From: a virus
Length of the DNA: 22,880 nt
Direction: 5' to 3' (one strand)
IMG/VR virus record: IMGVR_UViG_3300037189_031290
Span: 1-22,880 of that record
In this document: positions 17,601 through 22,880 of the stretch, piece by piece
How the letters are laid out: the number at the start of each line of letters is the position of its first letter
How positions within the stretch are numbered: the stretch's first letter is position 1
Made by a program: the position numbers and the translations under genes
The notes under the pieces: model-generated
What the model was told of the DNA's origin: nothing
Databases searched by the model: none
Seen by the model: only the letters and a program-made list of their open reading frames with translations

Positions 17601-20600
17601 CCCACAGTGAATAGGATGCGTTCCTGACCGTCTCCAGCGTTTCTAAATCCGCCGATGTTACCTTGCCAGCTCTGCTGACCAACAAATACACGATCTTTAT
17701 CTCGGGCTGTAATTGTTGTGCTGCTGACAGTATAGGTTACCGATGTTGCAGCAGCACCGTTAATCTTGGCATCTAAACTAAACTGGAATGCCGGATTGTC
17801 TAAACTATCGCCACTACGACGTTCTGGATAAGTGACCGAACTGGTACCGCGACCCAGAGTAATCAGCGATCCCGATGTACCAAATGAACTGTCAACTCTG
17901 GATTTGGTTACATTGAATTTGGTGGCCTCACCAACTAGATTGCTGCCAGTGTCAAATAAACCGCCGGTGCGCGCACGCCCGGTTAAATCGCCGTAGCCTA
18001 TGACAGCATAGCTTGTACTGCCGTCATATTCGGTGGCTCGTTTGCCTATGGTAAACTTAACAGTCTCTGATGTGTTCTCGCTGGACTGATAACGGAAGCC
18101 GTTGTCTGTACCAATTAAGATTGAATCCAGGAACGCACGACCTGTGCCAATCATCTGTACAAACATGAAGTCTACGGCACCAACTACATCATAGTCCCAG
18201 TCCTGATAGGTTACTGCAGCCGAACTCTGGCCAGCATCACCATTGATTGGATCAATCAATTTCAATGTAACAGTACCAGTCACGCCACGGTTGGCACGCA
18301 TGCCATACAAGAACGCTGGATTGTCCAGACTATCTCCACTACGACGTTCTGGATAGGTCTGGCTGGTTGATTCACGACCCATGACAACAATGGCGCCAGT
18401 GGTGCCTGCTACATCACGATCAAATCTGGACTTGGTAATGACAAATGTCATACCTTCACCACTGACAATGTTGAGAAATGCATTGATTGTTGGACCAGTT
18501 CTTGGTCTCTCGGTCAAATCACCGTAGCCAATGGTTGTTAAATCGGGGTTAGTTGGATTGGCAAATTTACCTAGGGTGTAGAAAATACGTTCCTGTGTGT
18601 CACCAGAGTTACGTCGACCGCCAGTGTTACCTTGCCAGCTCTGCTGACCAACGAATATGCGATCTCGGTCGCTGGCCGTAACTGTTGTGCCACTCACAGT
18701 GTTGGTGGTTGATGAACCTTGCTTGATATCCTTATAAACATCAAAGGGAATATTCTCCAGCAGGCTTCCTGTGACTTTAACGCCGGTGCTGGATCCAAAA
18801 CCCATGATCTGAGTTTCACGTTTCAGTATTGTCGAATTGTATACCAACCCATCATAGACTTCAGTCAGGTCCAGCATGGCTGTATCATCGCCCAACAGCT
18901 TGCCAATCAGGAATGTAGTAAATTCCAGTCTAGATTCTGTGGGCTGTGTTCTAATTCCAGTGGCAGTGCTGGACAATCCAATGGTGACAAAATCCTGATC
19001 TATGGTGCGGGTAATCTGATAGAACAGATTGAATCTATCCAACATACCAACTTCATCCAGTTGCCAATCGCCACGACTTATGGTAACTGAACTAACAAAG
19101 AACTCAACGTCTGGATTGGGATCAATGGTGTTCAGTGTAACGTTACCAGCAACACTGCGTTTGGCCGTCTTGATAAAGTTGAATGGAATATTTTCCAGCA
19201 AACTTCCTGATACACGAGATCCAGTGCTGCTACCAAAACCCATGATAACAATGGCACCAGTTGTTCCAGGAACATCAAAGTCGAATCTAGATTTGGTAAC
19301 AGTGAACTTAACTGTCTCCGACGTATTTTCCGATGCCTGATAGCGGAAGCCATAGTTGTTGCCTGCACCAATAACTACGAACGATACTGAACTACCAGCT
19401 CCGTCACTGTCAGCTTTCTTGCCCACCGTAAATAAAATTCTTTCCTGGCTGTCGCCGGCATTTCTAAATCCGCCAGTGTTACCTTGCCAGCTCTGCTGGC
19501 CAACATATACTCTGTCACGATCTCGAGCCGTGACTGTTGTGCCACTCAGTGTATAAGTTACTGAGGTGGCGGCCGCAAAGTTAATCTTGGCATCCAGACT
19601 AAACTGGAATGCTGGATTGTCCAAGCTATCGCCGCTGCGGCGCTCTGGGAATGCTACCGATGTTGTGCCACGACCCAGGATAACACGACTTGTTGTTCCG
19701 TCATAAAGTTTAGCCAGCTTGGTAATATTAAAGAATGTTGTTTCACCATATAAATTATTATTAATATCAACAGTTAATGTACCAACGCGTGATCTTTCAA
19801 TTAAATCTCCCCAACCAATTTGAGCATAGCTGGTTGTGCCGTCATATTCCTTGGCAAACTTACCAATGGTGAATTTGGTGTTTTCCAGACTTGACTGACT
19901 TGGTTGATTGCGGAAGCCGGTATCAGTGCCAATGGTAAGTAAATCAAAAATGCTACGACCAGTCGCTGCAACCGCCGACATAAAGTCAATTGATCCAACT
20001 ACATCATAATCCCAGTCCTGATAGGTTACTGCGGCTGAACTATTAAACCCATTGCCGTCAGTGGGATCAATTAATTTCAATGTAACCGTACCTGTGACAC
20101 CCCGGTTGGCTCTTAACCCATACAAGAAGGCCGGATTGTCTAAACTATCACCGGAGCGGCGTTCTGGGTATGTCACTGAACTGGTACCCCGACCCATGGT
20201 AACCAATGCACCAGTGGTGCCTGCTACATCGCGATCAAATCTGGCTTTACTTACTGTGAAGAAAGTCTTTTCATTGGCATAGCCCAGACGATCGTCAACA
20301 CCGCTACCGGCAACCGCCAGGGTTTGAACGCTGGTGTCTCGGGCATTGCCCAATCTTGCACTAATGGTGAATAAAATTCTTTCCTGTGGATCATTGGCAA
20401 ATCTGGTTGTGCCATACTGCTGACCAACAAATAGTCGATCTGTGTCGCCGGCAGTAACTGTGTTGCCGCTGAAGGTAATTGTGTTGCCGCTGTACTCGGC
20501 TGCCTTGACAACATCAAAGCTGACTCTTTCTGTGGCACCACTCTTGGTACGAGCCGGGAATGTCTGACTGGTTTGTCCACTGCTGATAATTTGTGTATCT

Positions 20601-22880
20601 GCCTTGTACAGAGCAGACGTATAAACCAGACCGTCGTATACCTCGGTCAGATCCAGCATGGCGGTTGTATCGCCCAACAACTTGGTAATCAAGAACTTGA
20701 TATTTTCTGTGGTTGTCTGACGCTGATCGATGCCACTGCCTAAAGTCAGGTATTCGTCGAACTGACGATACAGCATGTAATAGATGCTGAAATAATCCAG
20801 GGTACCAACTGCATCGCTGTCCCAGGCATTGGCAGTTACTGCAACCGAACTTTGTTGCCATTCAACATCGGGATTGGGATCAATGGTGTTGAGTAACAGT
20901 GTGCCGGCAACACCACGACGGGCAGACTTGGTAAACTGAATTGTTTTAACGTCACCCGATGTATAGATCAGATGATGACTGGTGGTTGGATTGTCATCTG
21001 GGAAGACACGCTTGGTTACCAGTTTAAATGCTCTTTCCAGGGGTTCAACATACTTGTCAAAGGCGCCTGAATTGCCCAGATAATCTGCGTGCCAGGGATA
21101 ACGAACGAATGTACGAACATCGTTGATACCGCCAAATACACCAACAACATCGGTGTCAGGTGCGGTAAAGGTTACCACCGCTGCACTTACATAACCATTG
21201 TTGCCATCAATAAACTGTAGCAATGGCAGTGTGGTTGATGCCCCGCGCTTGGCAGTTAAACCATATTGAACACTGACATTTTCTGTCTGGTTACCTGATC
21301 GGCGCAGAGGATGTACACCGCGGAATGGATCGCCCAGGACAACCAGGTCACGCGATCTCGCCAGGTTGGTGACCGAAGATGCATTGATGAATCCTGTGAT
21401 TGTGGTATCGACACTCTGCTTGGCATCCAGACCAAAGGTCAGGGCGGCATCGTTGTCTAGCAGGGTGACTATGGCACCAGTAGTTCCAGGTACGTCAAAG
21501 TCAAATCTGGACTTGGTTACGGTAAAGAAGGTTCTTTCAGACAATGCTGAACGTCGATCTTCTCCACTACCAACAATGATAATTGTGTTGGATGATCCAG
21601 CTCCACCTATGCCCGTGGTCTTGAAGAAGTCCTTGGCTGGATATGGACTGAATCTGCTGTTGTCGGTAACGGTGAACAGGTCAAATACACCACGACCAGG
21701 TGCCACTATCAGATCATCCAACAGAGTGACTATGGCGCCGGTGGTGCCGGGAACATCTTTGTCGAATAGTGTCTTAAAGACGGCAAAGGTTGTTTTTTCT
21801 GTGGTGTAGAACAGGCGGTCGTCGACCCCACTACCAATGGTGATGCTATCAATGGGAGAACGTGAAACGCCAAAGGCCATCCACCATCTGTCGGCCATAC
21901 CAATGGCATCAAGGTCACTGGGACCATAGGTCAATGTAACCGACGATGCATTCCACTCAAAGTCGGGATCGCGGTCAATGGTATTGACACTGATGCTCCA
22001 GGTAACACTGGATCCGGCCTTGGCAGTCTTGAAGAAATTAAAGCCAACATTTTCAGCCTGTGCGCCGCTGCGGCGCAATGGATATACACCCTGCAGTGGA
22101 TCGCCAACATAGATGCGTTCTCCGCGGGCACCAGCAGTAGCGGCAAAGCTGGAATTGTTGATATAACCAGACCAGGTGTTATTGACACCCTGCAATGCCA
22201 ACTTGGTGATGTCAAACTTGGTTGATTCACCAACAAATTCATTACCAAAGAATCCAAGACCAGAGAGACGACCAATACGAGGTCTTTCAACAAGATCGCC
22301 AAAGCCAATAATTGCTATAGTTGGATCATAAACACCAAAAGAAGTTCCCGGGGTTTTAATAAAGGTAAACTTGGTATTTTCTAGACTAGACTCTGATGGT
22401 TGGAAACGACGGCCGTTATCGCTGCCAATGGTTACAACGGTGTTCGCAGAACCTGCGCCACCCAGACCGGCGGTCTTGAAGAAGCTGAATGGAATTCGTT
22501 CTAGCTGACTACCTGAAACTTTGATGCCTGTGCTTGAACCAAAACCAATTATAGTTGTTTCTTGTTTCTGAATTGTAACATTGGAATTTAAACCGTCAAA
22601 GATGCCGGTGAGATCTAGCATTGGAACAATGTCGGCCAAGCCTTTATTGAAGAAGAAGCGAGTCCATTCCAGACTTGATTCTGTGGGCTGATAACGGAAG
22701 CCGGTGTCGGTACCAATGGTAATAAAGTCTTCAGGTCTGCGGGTAATCTGATAGAATAGATTGAATCTATCCAACATACCAACCATGTCCATGTCTTTGG
22801 GACCATAGGTTATTGTTACCGAGCTGGCCTGGAATTCAATGTCTGGGCTAGGGTCAATGGTGTTGAGCTGTACTGTCCAG
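14297..22880 (-). CDS. Giant repeat-built virion/fibre protein, N-terminus outside the window
   Basis: The frame is open from the right edge (22879) to TAA at 14297, at least 2860 codons. The ATG at 22792 is internal: codons before it read LNTIDPSPDIEFQASSVTI, which matches the repeat header seen nine more times. The protein has ten blocks opened by an IDP/SSVT header, each with short glycine-containing cassettes ending 'E---F---K'. I see no enzyme motif, no cysteine-rich or membrane segment. A unique acidic cap of about 110 residues ends DYFEDDFVGEKRSF, similar to a 'YF-EDYVG--R-F' ending I recall from cyanophage-type structural proteins. It occupies the place of T4 genes 10-12/wac, upstream of gp13. 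A long beta-rich fibre or tail filament is the likeliest role, but function is inferred from composition and position only. Confidence 0.8.
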   Translation of the reverse strand, partial: WTVQLNTIDPSPDIEFQASSVTITYGPKDMDMVGMLDRFNLFYQITRRPEDFITIGTDTGFRYQPTESSLEWTRFFFNKGLADIVPMLDLTGIFDGLNSNVTIQKQETTIIGFGSSTGIKVSGSQLERIPFSFFKTAGLGGAGSANTVVTIGSDNGRRFQPSESSLENTKFTFIKTPGTSFGVYDPTIAIIGFGDLVERPRIGRLSGLGFFGNEFVGESTKFDITKLALQGVNNTWSGYINNSSFAATAGARGERIYVGDPLQGVYPLRRSGAQAENVGFNFFKTAKAGSSVTWSISVNTIDRDPDFEWNASSVTLTYGPSDLDAIGMADRWWMAFGVSRSPIDSITIGSGVDDRLFYTTEKTTFAVFKTLFDKDVPGTTGAIVTLLDDLIVAPGRGVFDLFTVTDNSRFSPYPAKDFFKTTGIGGAGSSNTIIIVGSGEDRRSALSERTFFTVTKSRFDFDVPGTTGAIVTLLDNDAALTFGLDAKQSVDTTITGFINASSVTNLARSRDLVVLGDPFRGVHPLRRSGNQTENVSVQYGLTAKRGASTTLPLLQFIDGNNGYVSAAVVTFTAPDTDVVGVFGGINDVRTFVRYPWHADYLGNSGAFDKYVEPLERAFKLVTKRVFPDDNPTTSHHLIYTSGDVKTIQFTKSARRGVAGTLLLNTIDPNPDVEWQQSSVAVTANAWDSDAVGTLDYFSIYYMLYRQFDEYLTLGSGIDQRQTTTENIKFLITKLLGDTTAMLDLTEVYDGLVYTSALYKADTQIISSGQTSQTFPARTKSGATERVSFDVVKAAEYSGNTITFSGNTVTAGDTDRLFVGQQYGTTRFANDPQERILFTISARLGNARDTSVQTLAVAGSGVDDRLGYANEKTFFTVSKARFDRDVAGTTGALVTMGRGTSSVTYPERRSGDSLDNPAFLYGLRANRGVTGTVTLKLIDPTDGNGFNSSAAVTYQDWDYDVVGSIDFMSAVAATGRSIFDLLTIGTDTGFRNQPSQSSLENTKFTIGKFAKEYDGTTSYAQIGWGDLIERSRVGTLTVDINNNLYGETTFFNITKLAKLYDGTTSRVILGRGTTSVAFPERRSGDSLDNPAFQFSLDAKINFAAATSVTYTLSGTTVTARDRDRVYVGQQSWQGNTGGFRNAGDSQERILFTVGKKADSDGAGSSVSFVVIGAGNNYGFRYQASENTSETVKFTVTKSRFDFDVPGTTGAIVIMGFGSSTGSRVSGSLLENIPFNFIKTAKRSVAGNVTLNTIDPNPDVEFFVSSVTISRGDWQLDEVGMLDRFNLFYQITRTIDQDFVTIGLSSTATGIRTQPTESRLEFTTFLIGKLLGDDTAMLDLTEVYDGLVYNSTILKRETQIMGFGSSTGVKVTGSLLENIPFDVYKDIKQGSSTTNTVSGTTVTASDRDRIFVGQQSWQGNTGGRRNSGDTQERIFYTLGKFANPTNPDLTTIGYGDLTERPRTGPTINAFLNIVSGEGMTFVITKSRFDRDVAGTTGAIVVMGRESTSQTYPERRSGDSLDNPAFLYGMRANRGVTGTVTLKLIDPINGDAGQSSAAVTYQDWDYDVVGAVDFMFVQMIGTGRAFLDSILIGTDNGFRYQSSENTSETVKFTIGKRATEYDGSTSYAVIGYGDLTGRARTGGLFDTGSNLVGEATKFNVTKSRVDSSFGTSGSLITLGRGTSSVTYPERRSGDSLDNPAFQFSLDAKINGAAATSVTYTVSSTTITARDKDRVFVGQQSWQGNIGGFRNAGDGQERILFTVGKKADADGAGSSIAYVVVGAGDNYGFRYQQYENSSETVKFTITKSRFDKDVAGTTGAIVIMGRESTNQTYPERRSGDSLDNPAFLFGMRANRGVTGTVTLKLIDPTDGNGFQSSAAVTYQDYDYDVVGIVDFFSAFAATGRSVNDAITIGTDLGFRYQSSQNTSETVRFTIGKNLGRYGGHPFDAAITGEGTTMLDSTDLYDNLTYSSTMLERENLTIGFGSSTGVKVAGSLLETIPFLFSLDAKAGRLSETYTVSGVTVLARDRDRIFVGQQPWQGNTAIRNAGDRQERIFYTVNKAADADGVGSSTAFVVAGAGNNYGFRYQASENTSETVKFTITKARFDFDVPGTTGAIVTMGFGSSTGGRVSGSLLEQTNFDVRLTAKAGTVGNYSFKNIDGPNASDSSILLSYQSWQPDIVGIIDSFNSLIFIGRITNDTITIGTDTGFRYQPSQNTSETVKFTIGKRLGQDDGTIMLDLTEVYDGLVYNTTMIKREALTIGRGTTSVAYPERRSGDSLDNPAFQFSLDAKINGAAATSVTYTVSGSTVTARDRDRVVVGQQTWQGNTSRRNAGDSQERIFYTVSKAADADGLGSSTAFVVAGAGDNYGFRYQASENTSETVKFTVTKSRFDFDVPGTTGAIVTLGRNNTSQTYPERRSGDSLDNPAFTYIKTAKRGVAGNVTLNTIDPNPDVEYQQSSVTVSRGDWQLDEVGMLDFFNLYYVINRFNAETITIGTDTGFRNQRTQSNAEWTTFVIGKLLGDTTAMLDLTEVYDGLVYNTTMLKREALTMGFGSSTGVKVAGSLLETIPFLFSLDAKVNGFNTSVTYTVSGVTVTARDRDRLFVGQQSWQGNTGGKRNSGDSQERILFTVAKSADQDGAGSSVSFVVAGAGNNYGFRYQASENTSETVKFTITKTNFDRDVAGTTGAIVTIDTNDADLLFSLDAKQGTGTTTTLSSTTVRARDRDRVFLGQQSWQGNQGKRVSGDALESFVINLYKPFTETSTTILDRTALYGQKGGISDDLTMLGEGVEFMNLNFFSPKVDSMEITDLLVINVVFPLRLFDNSGDLDLNGNINTVASNGNLRMTDYADIDYFEDDFVGEKRSFT
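14392..14399 (-). promoter_or_regulatory. T4-type late promoter box within the end of the giant gene
   Basis: The minus strand reads exactly TATAAATA, encoding part of GNINTVA in the C-terminal cap of the giant protein. It lies 112 bases upstream of the 175-aa gene. A late promoter here would let the three small structural genes and gp13-gp15 be transcribed without the very long repeat gene. Confidence 0.6.
14627..15568 (-). repeat. Block 10 of giant protein, leading into the C-terminal cap
   Basis: Header NTIDPNPDVEYQQSSVT, GTDTGFRNQ unit, MLDLTEVYDGLVY, GFGSSTGVKVAGS, GQQSWQGN, NYGFRYQASENTSETVKFT and DVAGTTGAIV. The last slot is a short TNDADLLFSLDAK piece, followed by an extra divergent GQQSWQGN cassette whose end (SGDALESFVINLYK) joins the cap. 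Confidence 0.85.
15569..16432 (-). repeat. Block 9 of giant protein
   Basis: Header KNIDGPNASDSSILLSY (divergent), GTDTGFRYQ unit, MLDLTEVYDGLVY, PERRSGDSLDNPAF, GQQTWQGN, NYGFRYQASENTSETVKFT, DVPGTTGAIV and a second PERRSGDSLDNPAF cassette; 288 codons. Confidence 0.85.
16433..17308 (-). repeat. Block 8 of giant protein
   Basis: Header LKLIDPTDGNGFQSSAAVT, GTDLGFRYQ unit, a divergent MLDSTDLYDNLTY cassette with a 10-20-residue insert, GFGSSTGVKVAGS, GQQPWQGN, NYGFRYQASENTSETVKFT, DVPGTTGAIV and a second GFGSSTG cassette. Confidence 0.85.
17309..18268 (-). repeat. Block 7 of giant protein
   Basis: Header LKLIDPINGDAGQSSAAVT, GTDNGFRYQSSENTSETVKF unit, GYGDLTGRARTG, PERRSGDSLDNPAF, GQQSWQGN, NYGFRYQQYENSSETVKFT, DVAGTTGAIV and a second PERRSGDSLDNPAF cassette; 320 codons, the longest complete block. 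Confidence 0.85.
18269..19138 (-). repeat. Block 6 of giant protein
   Basis: Header NTIDPNPDVEFFVSSVT, GLSSTATGIRTQ unit, MLDLTEVYDGLVY, GFGSSTGVKVTGS, GQQSWQGN, GYGDLTERPRTG, DVAGTTGAIV and TYPERRSGDSLDNPAF cassettes; 290 codons. Confidence 0.85.
19139..20083 (-). repeat. Block 5 of giant protein
   Basis: Header LKLIDPTDGNGFNSSAAVT, GTDTGFRNQ unit, GWGDLIERSRVG cassette, PERRSGDSLDNPAF, GQQSWQGN, NYGFRYQASENTSETVKFT, DVPGTTGAIV and GFGSSTGSRVSGS cassettes. It is the first block, in transcription order, with the complete eight-slot plan. Confidence 0.85.
20084..20896 (-). repeat. Block 4 of giant protein
   Basis: Header NTIDPNPDVEWQQSSV, GSGIDQR unit, MLDLTEVYDGLVY cassette, a SGQTSQTFPARTKSGATER cassette, a degenerate GQQ cassette (VGQQYGTTRFANDPQER), a GSGVDDR unit, DVAGTTGALV connector and the first TYPERRSGDSLDNPAF cassette. 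Confidence 0.8.
20897..21223 (-). repeat. Block 3 of giant protein, shortened and divergent
   Basis: The 109-codon block keeps the header plan (FIDGNNGYVSAAVVT ... DTDVVG) but lacks the standard cassettes. In their place is an aromatic segment with RYPWHADYLGNSGAFDK and VEPLERAFKLVTK. Confidence 0.65.
21224..21991 (-). repeat. Block 2 of giant protein
   Basis: Header NTIDRDPDFEWNASSVT, then GSGVDDR and GSGEDRR units, each followed by the DVPGTTGAIV connector, an unusual acidic LLDDLIVAPGRG segment between them, and a closing VLGDPFRGVHPLRRSG cassette. It shares the PLRRSG ending only with block 1. Confidence 0.75.
21992..22880 (-). repeat. Block 1 of giant protein (partial at right edge)
   Basis: Header NTIDPSPDIEFQASSVT ... 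DMVGMLD, then GTDTGFRYQ unit, a divergent MLDLTGIFDGL cassette, a GFGSSTGIKVSGS cassette, a GSDNGRRFQ unit, a long GFGDLVERPRIG cassette and a VGDPLQGVYPLRRSG cassette. It is at least 879 bases long and differs from blocks 5-10 in lacking the GQQ and PERRSGD cassettes. Confidence 0.8.

Noticed and set aside
14364-21809. Plus-strand open frames of 60-150 codons recurring through the repeat region
   Set aside because: They are antisense shadows of the repeat gene, recur with its cassettes and have no ribosome sites or family resemblance.
22790-22792. ATG at 22792 as the start of the giant gene
   Set aside because: The same frame is open to the window edge and the 29 codons before it encode a normal repeat header (LNTIDPSPDIEF, SSVTI), so the ATG is internal and the real start lies outside.
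14297-22880. CRISPR array or non-coding satellite repeats
   Set aside because: The repeats keep one long reading frame, vary mainly at third codon positions, and have cassette lengths in multiples of three; there are no uniform short repeats with unique spacers.
14297-22880. Diversity-generating retroelement variable region
   Set aside because: No reverse transcriptase or template repeat is in the window, and differences among copies are mostly synonymous or whole-cassette, not adenine-targeted.

Overview
The window is part of the late structural region of a T4-like myovirus (Caudoviricetes, contractile tail). Every supported gene lies on the minus strand, so transcription runs from position 22880 towards position 1. 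The head, neck and tail genes appear in the T4 order: gp13, gp14, gp15, (an extra fibre gene), gp16, gp17, gp18, gp19, gp20. I identified them from conserved motifs and near full-length resemblance to the T4 proteins. The styles of gp18, gp20 and the accessory structural proteins look closer to marine/freshwater T4-like phages (cyanophage-like) than to enteric T-evens. That is recalled from memory, and the host cannot be determined from this window.

Layout in transcription order. 22880-14297: the 3' part of a giant open gene, at least 2860 codons and running off the right edge. It encodes a two-level repeat protein: about ten blocks, most of 255-320 aa, each opened by an 'IDP...SSVT' header and filled with interchangeable 30-55-aa cassettes. 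A unique C-terminal cap of about 110 aa follows. 14280-13753, 13731-13111 and 13107-10183: three smaller virion or fibre-type proteins (175, 206 and 974 aa). 10170-7688: neck and tail-completion genes gp13, gp14, gp15. 7670-5901: a 589-aa fibre-like protein between gp15 and gp16, where T4 has no such gene. 5914-3811: terminase small and large subunits (gp16/gp17), overlapping. 3732-1165: tail sheath gp18 and tail tube gp19. 1154-1: portal gp20, truncated by the left edge.

The genes are packed with gaps of 0-78 bases and several overlaps. No gene-free stretch exceeds 100 bases, and I saw no RNA genes, insertion sequences or CRISPR. Two exact T4-type late promoter boxes (TATAAATA) and two one-base variants (GATAAATA) occur on the coding strand. 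Each lies 60-112 bases upstream of a gene start, and I found neither box on the opposite strand. This fits a late operon with internal promoters.

The genes supply DNA packaging (gp16/gp17 acting on portal gp20), neck closure (gp13/gp14), tail termination (gp15), the tail tube and sheath (gp19/gp18), and a large set of surface or fibre-type proteins. The fibre-type set sits where T4 carries baseplate, short-tail-fibre and whisker genes (10-12, wac), which points to host contact. The most unusual element is the giant protein: its cassettes follow a visible slot order with alternative fillers, suggesting growth and diversification by recombination between repeats.
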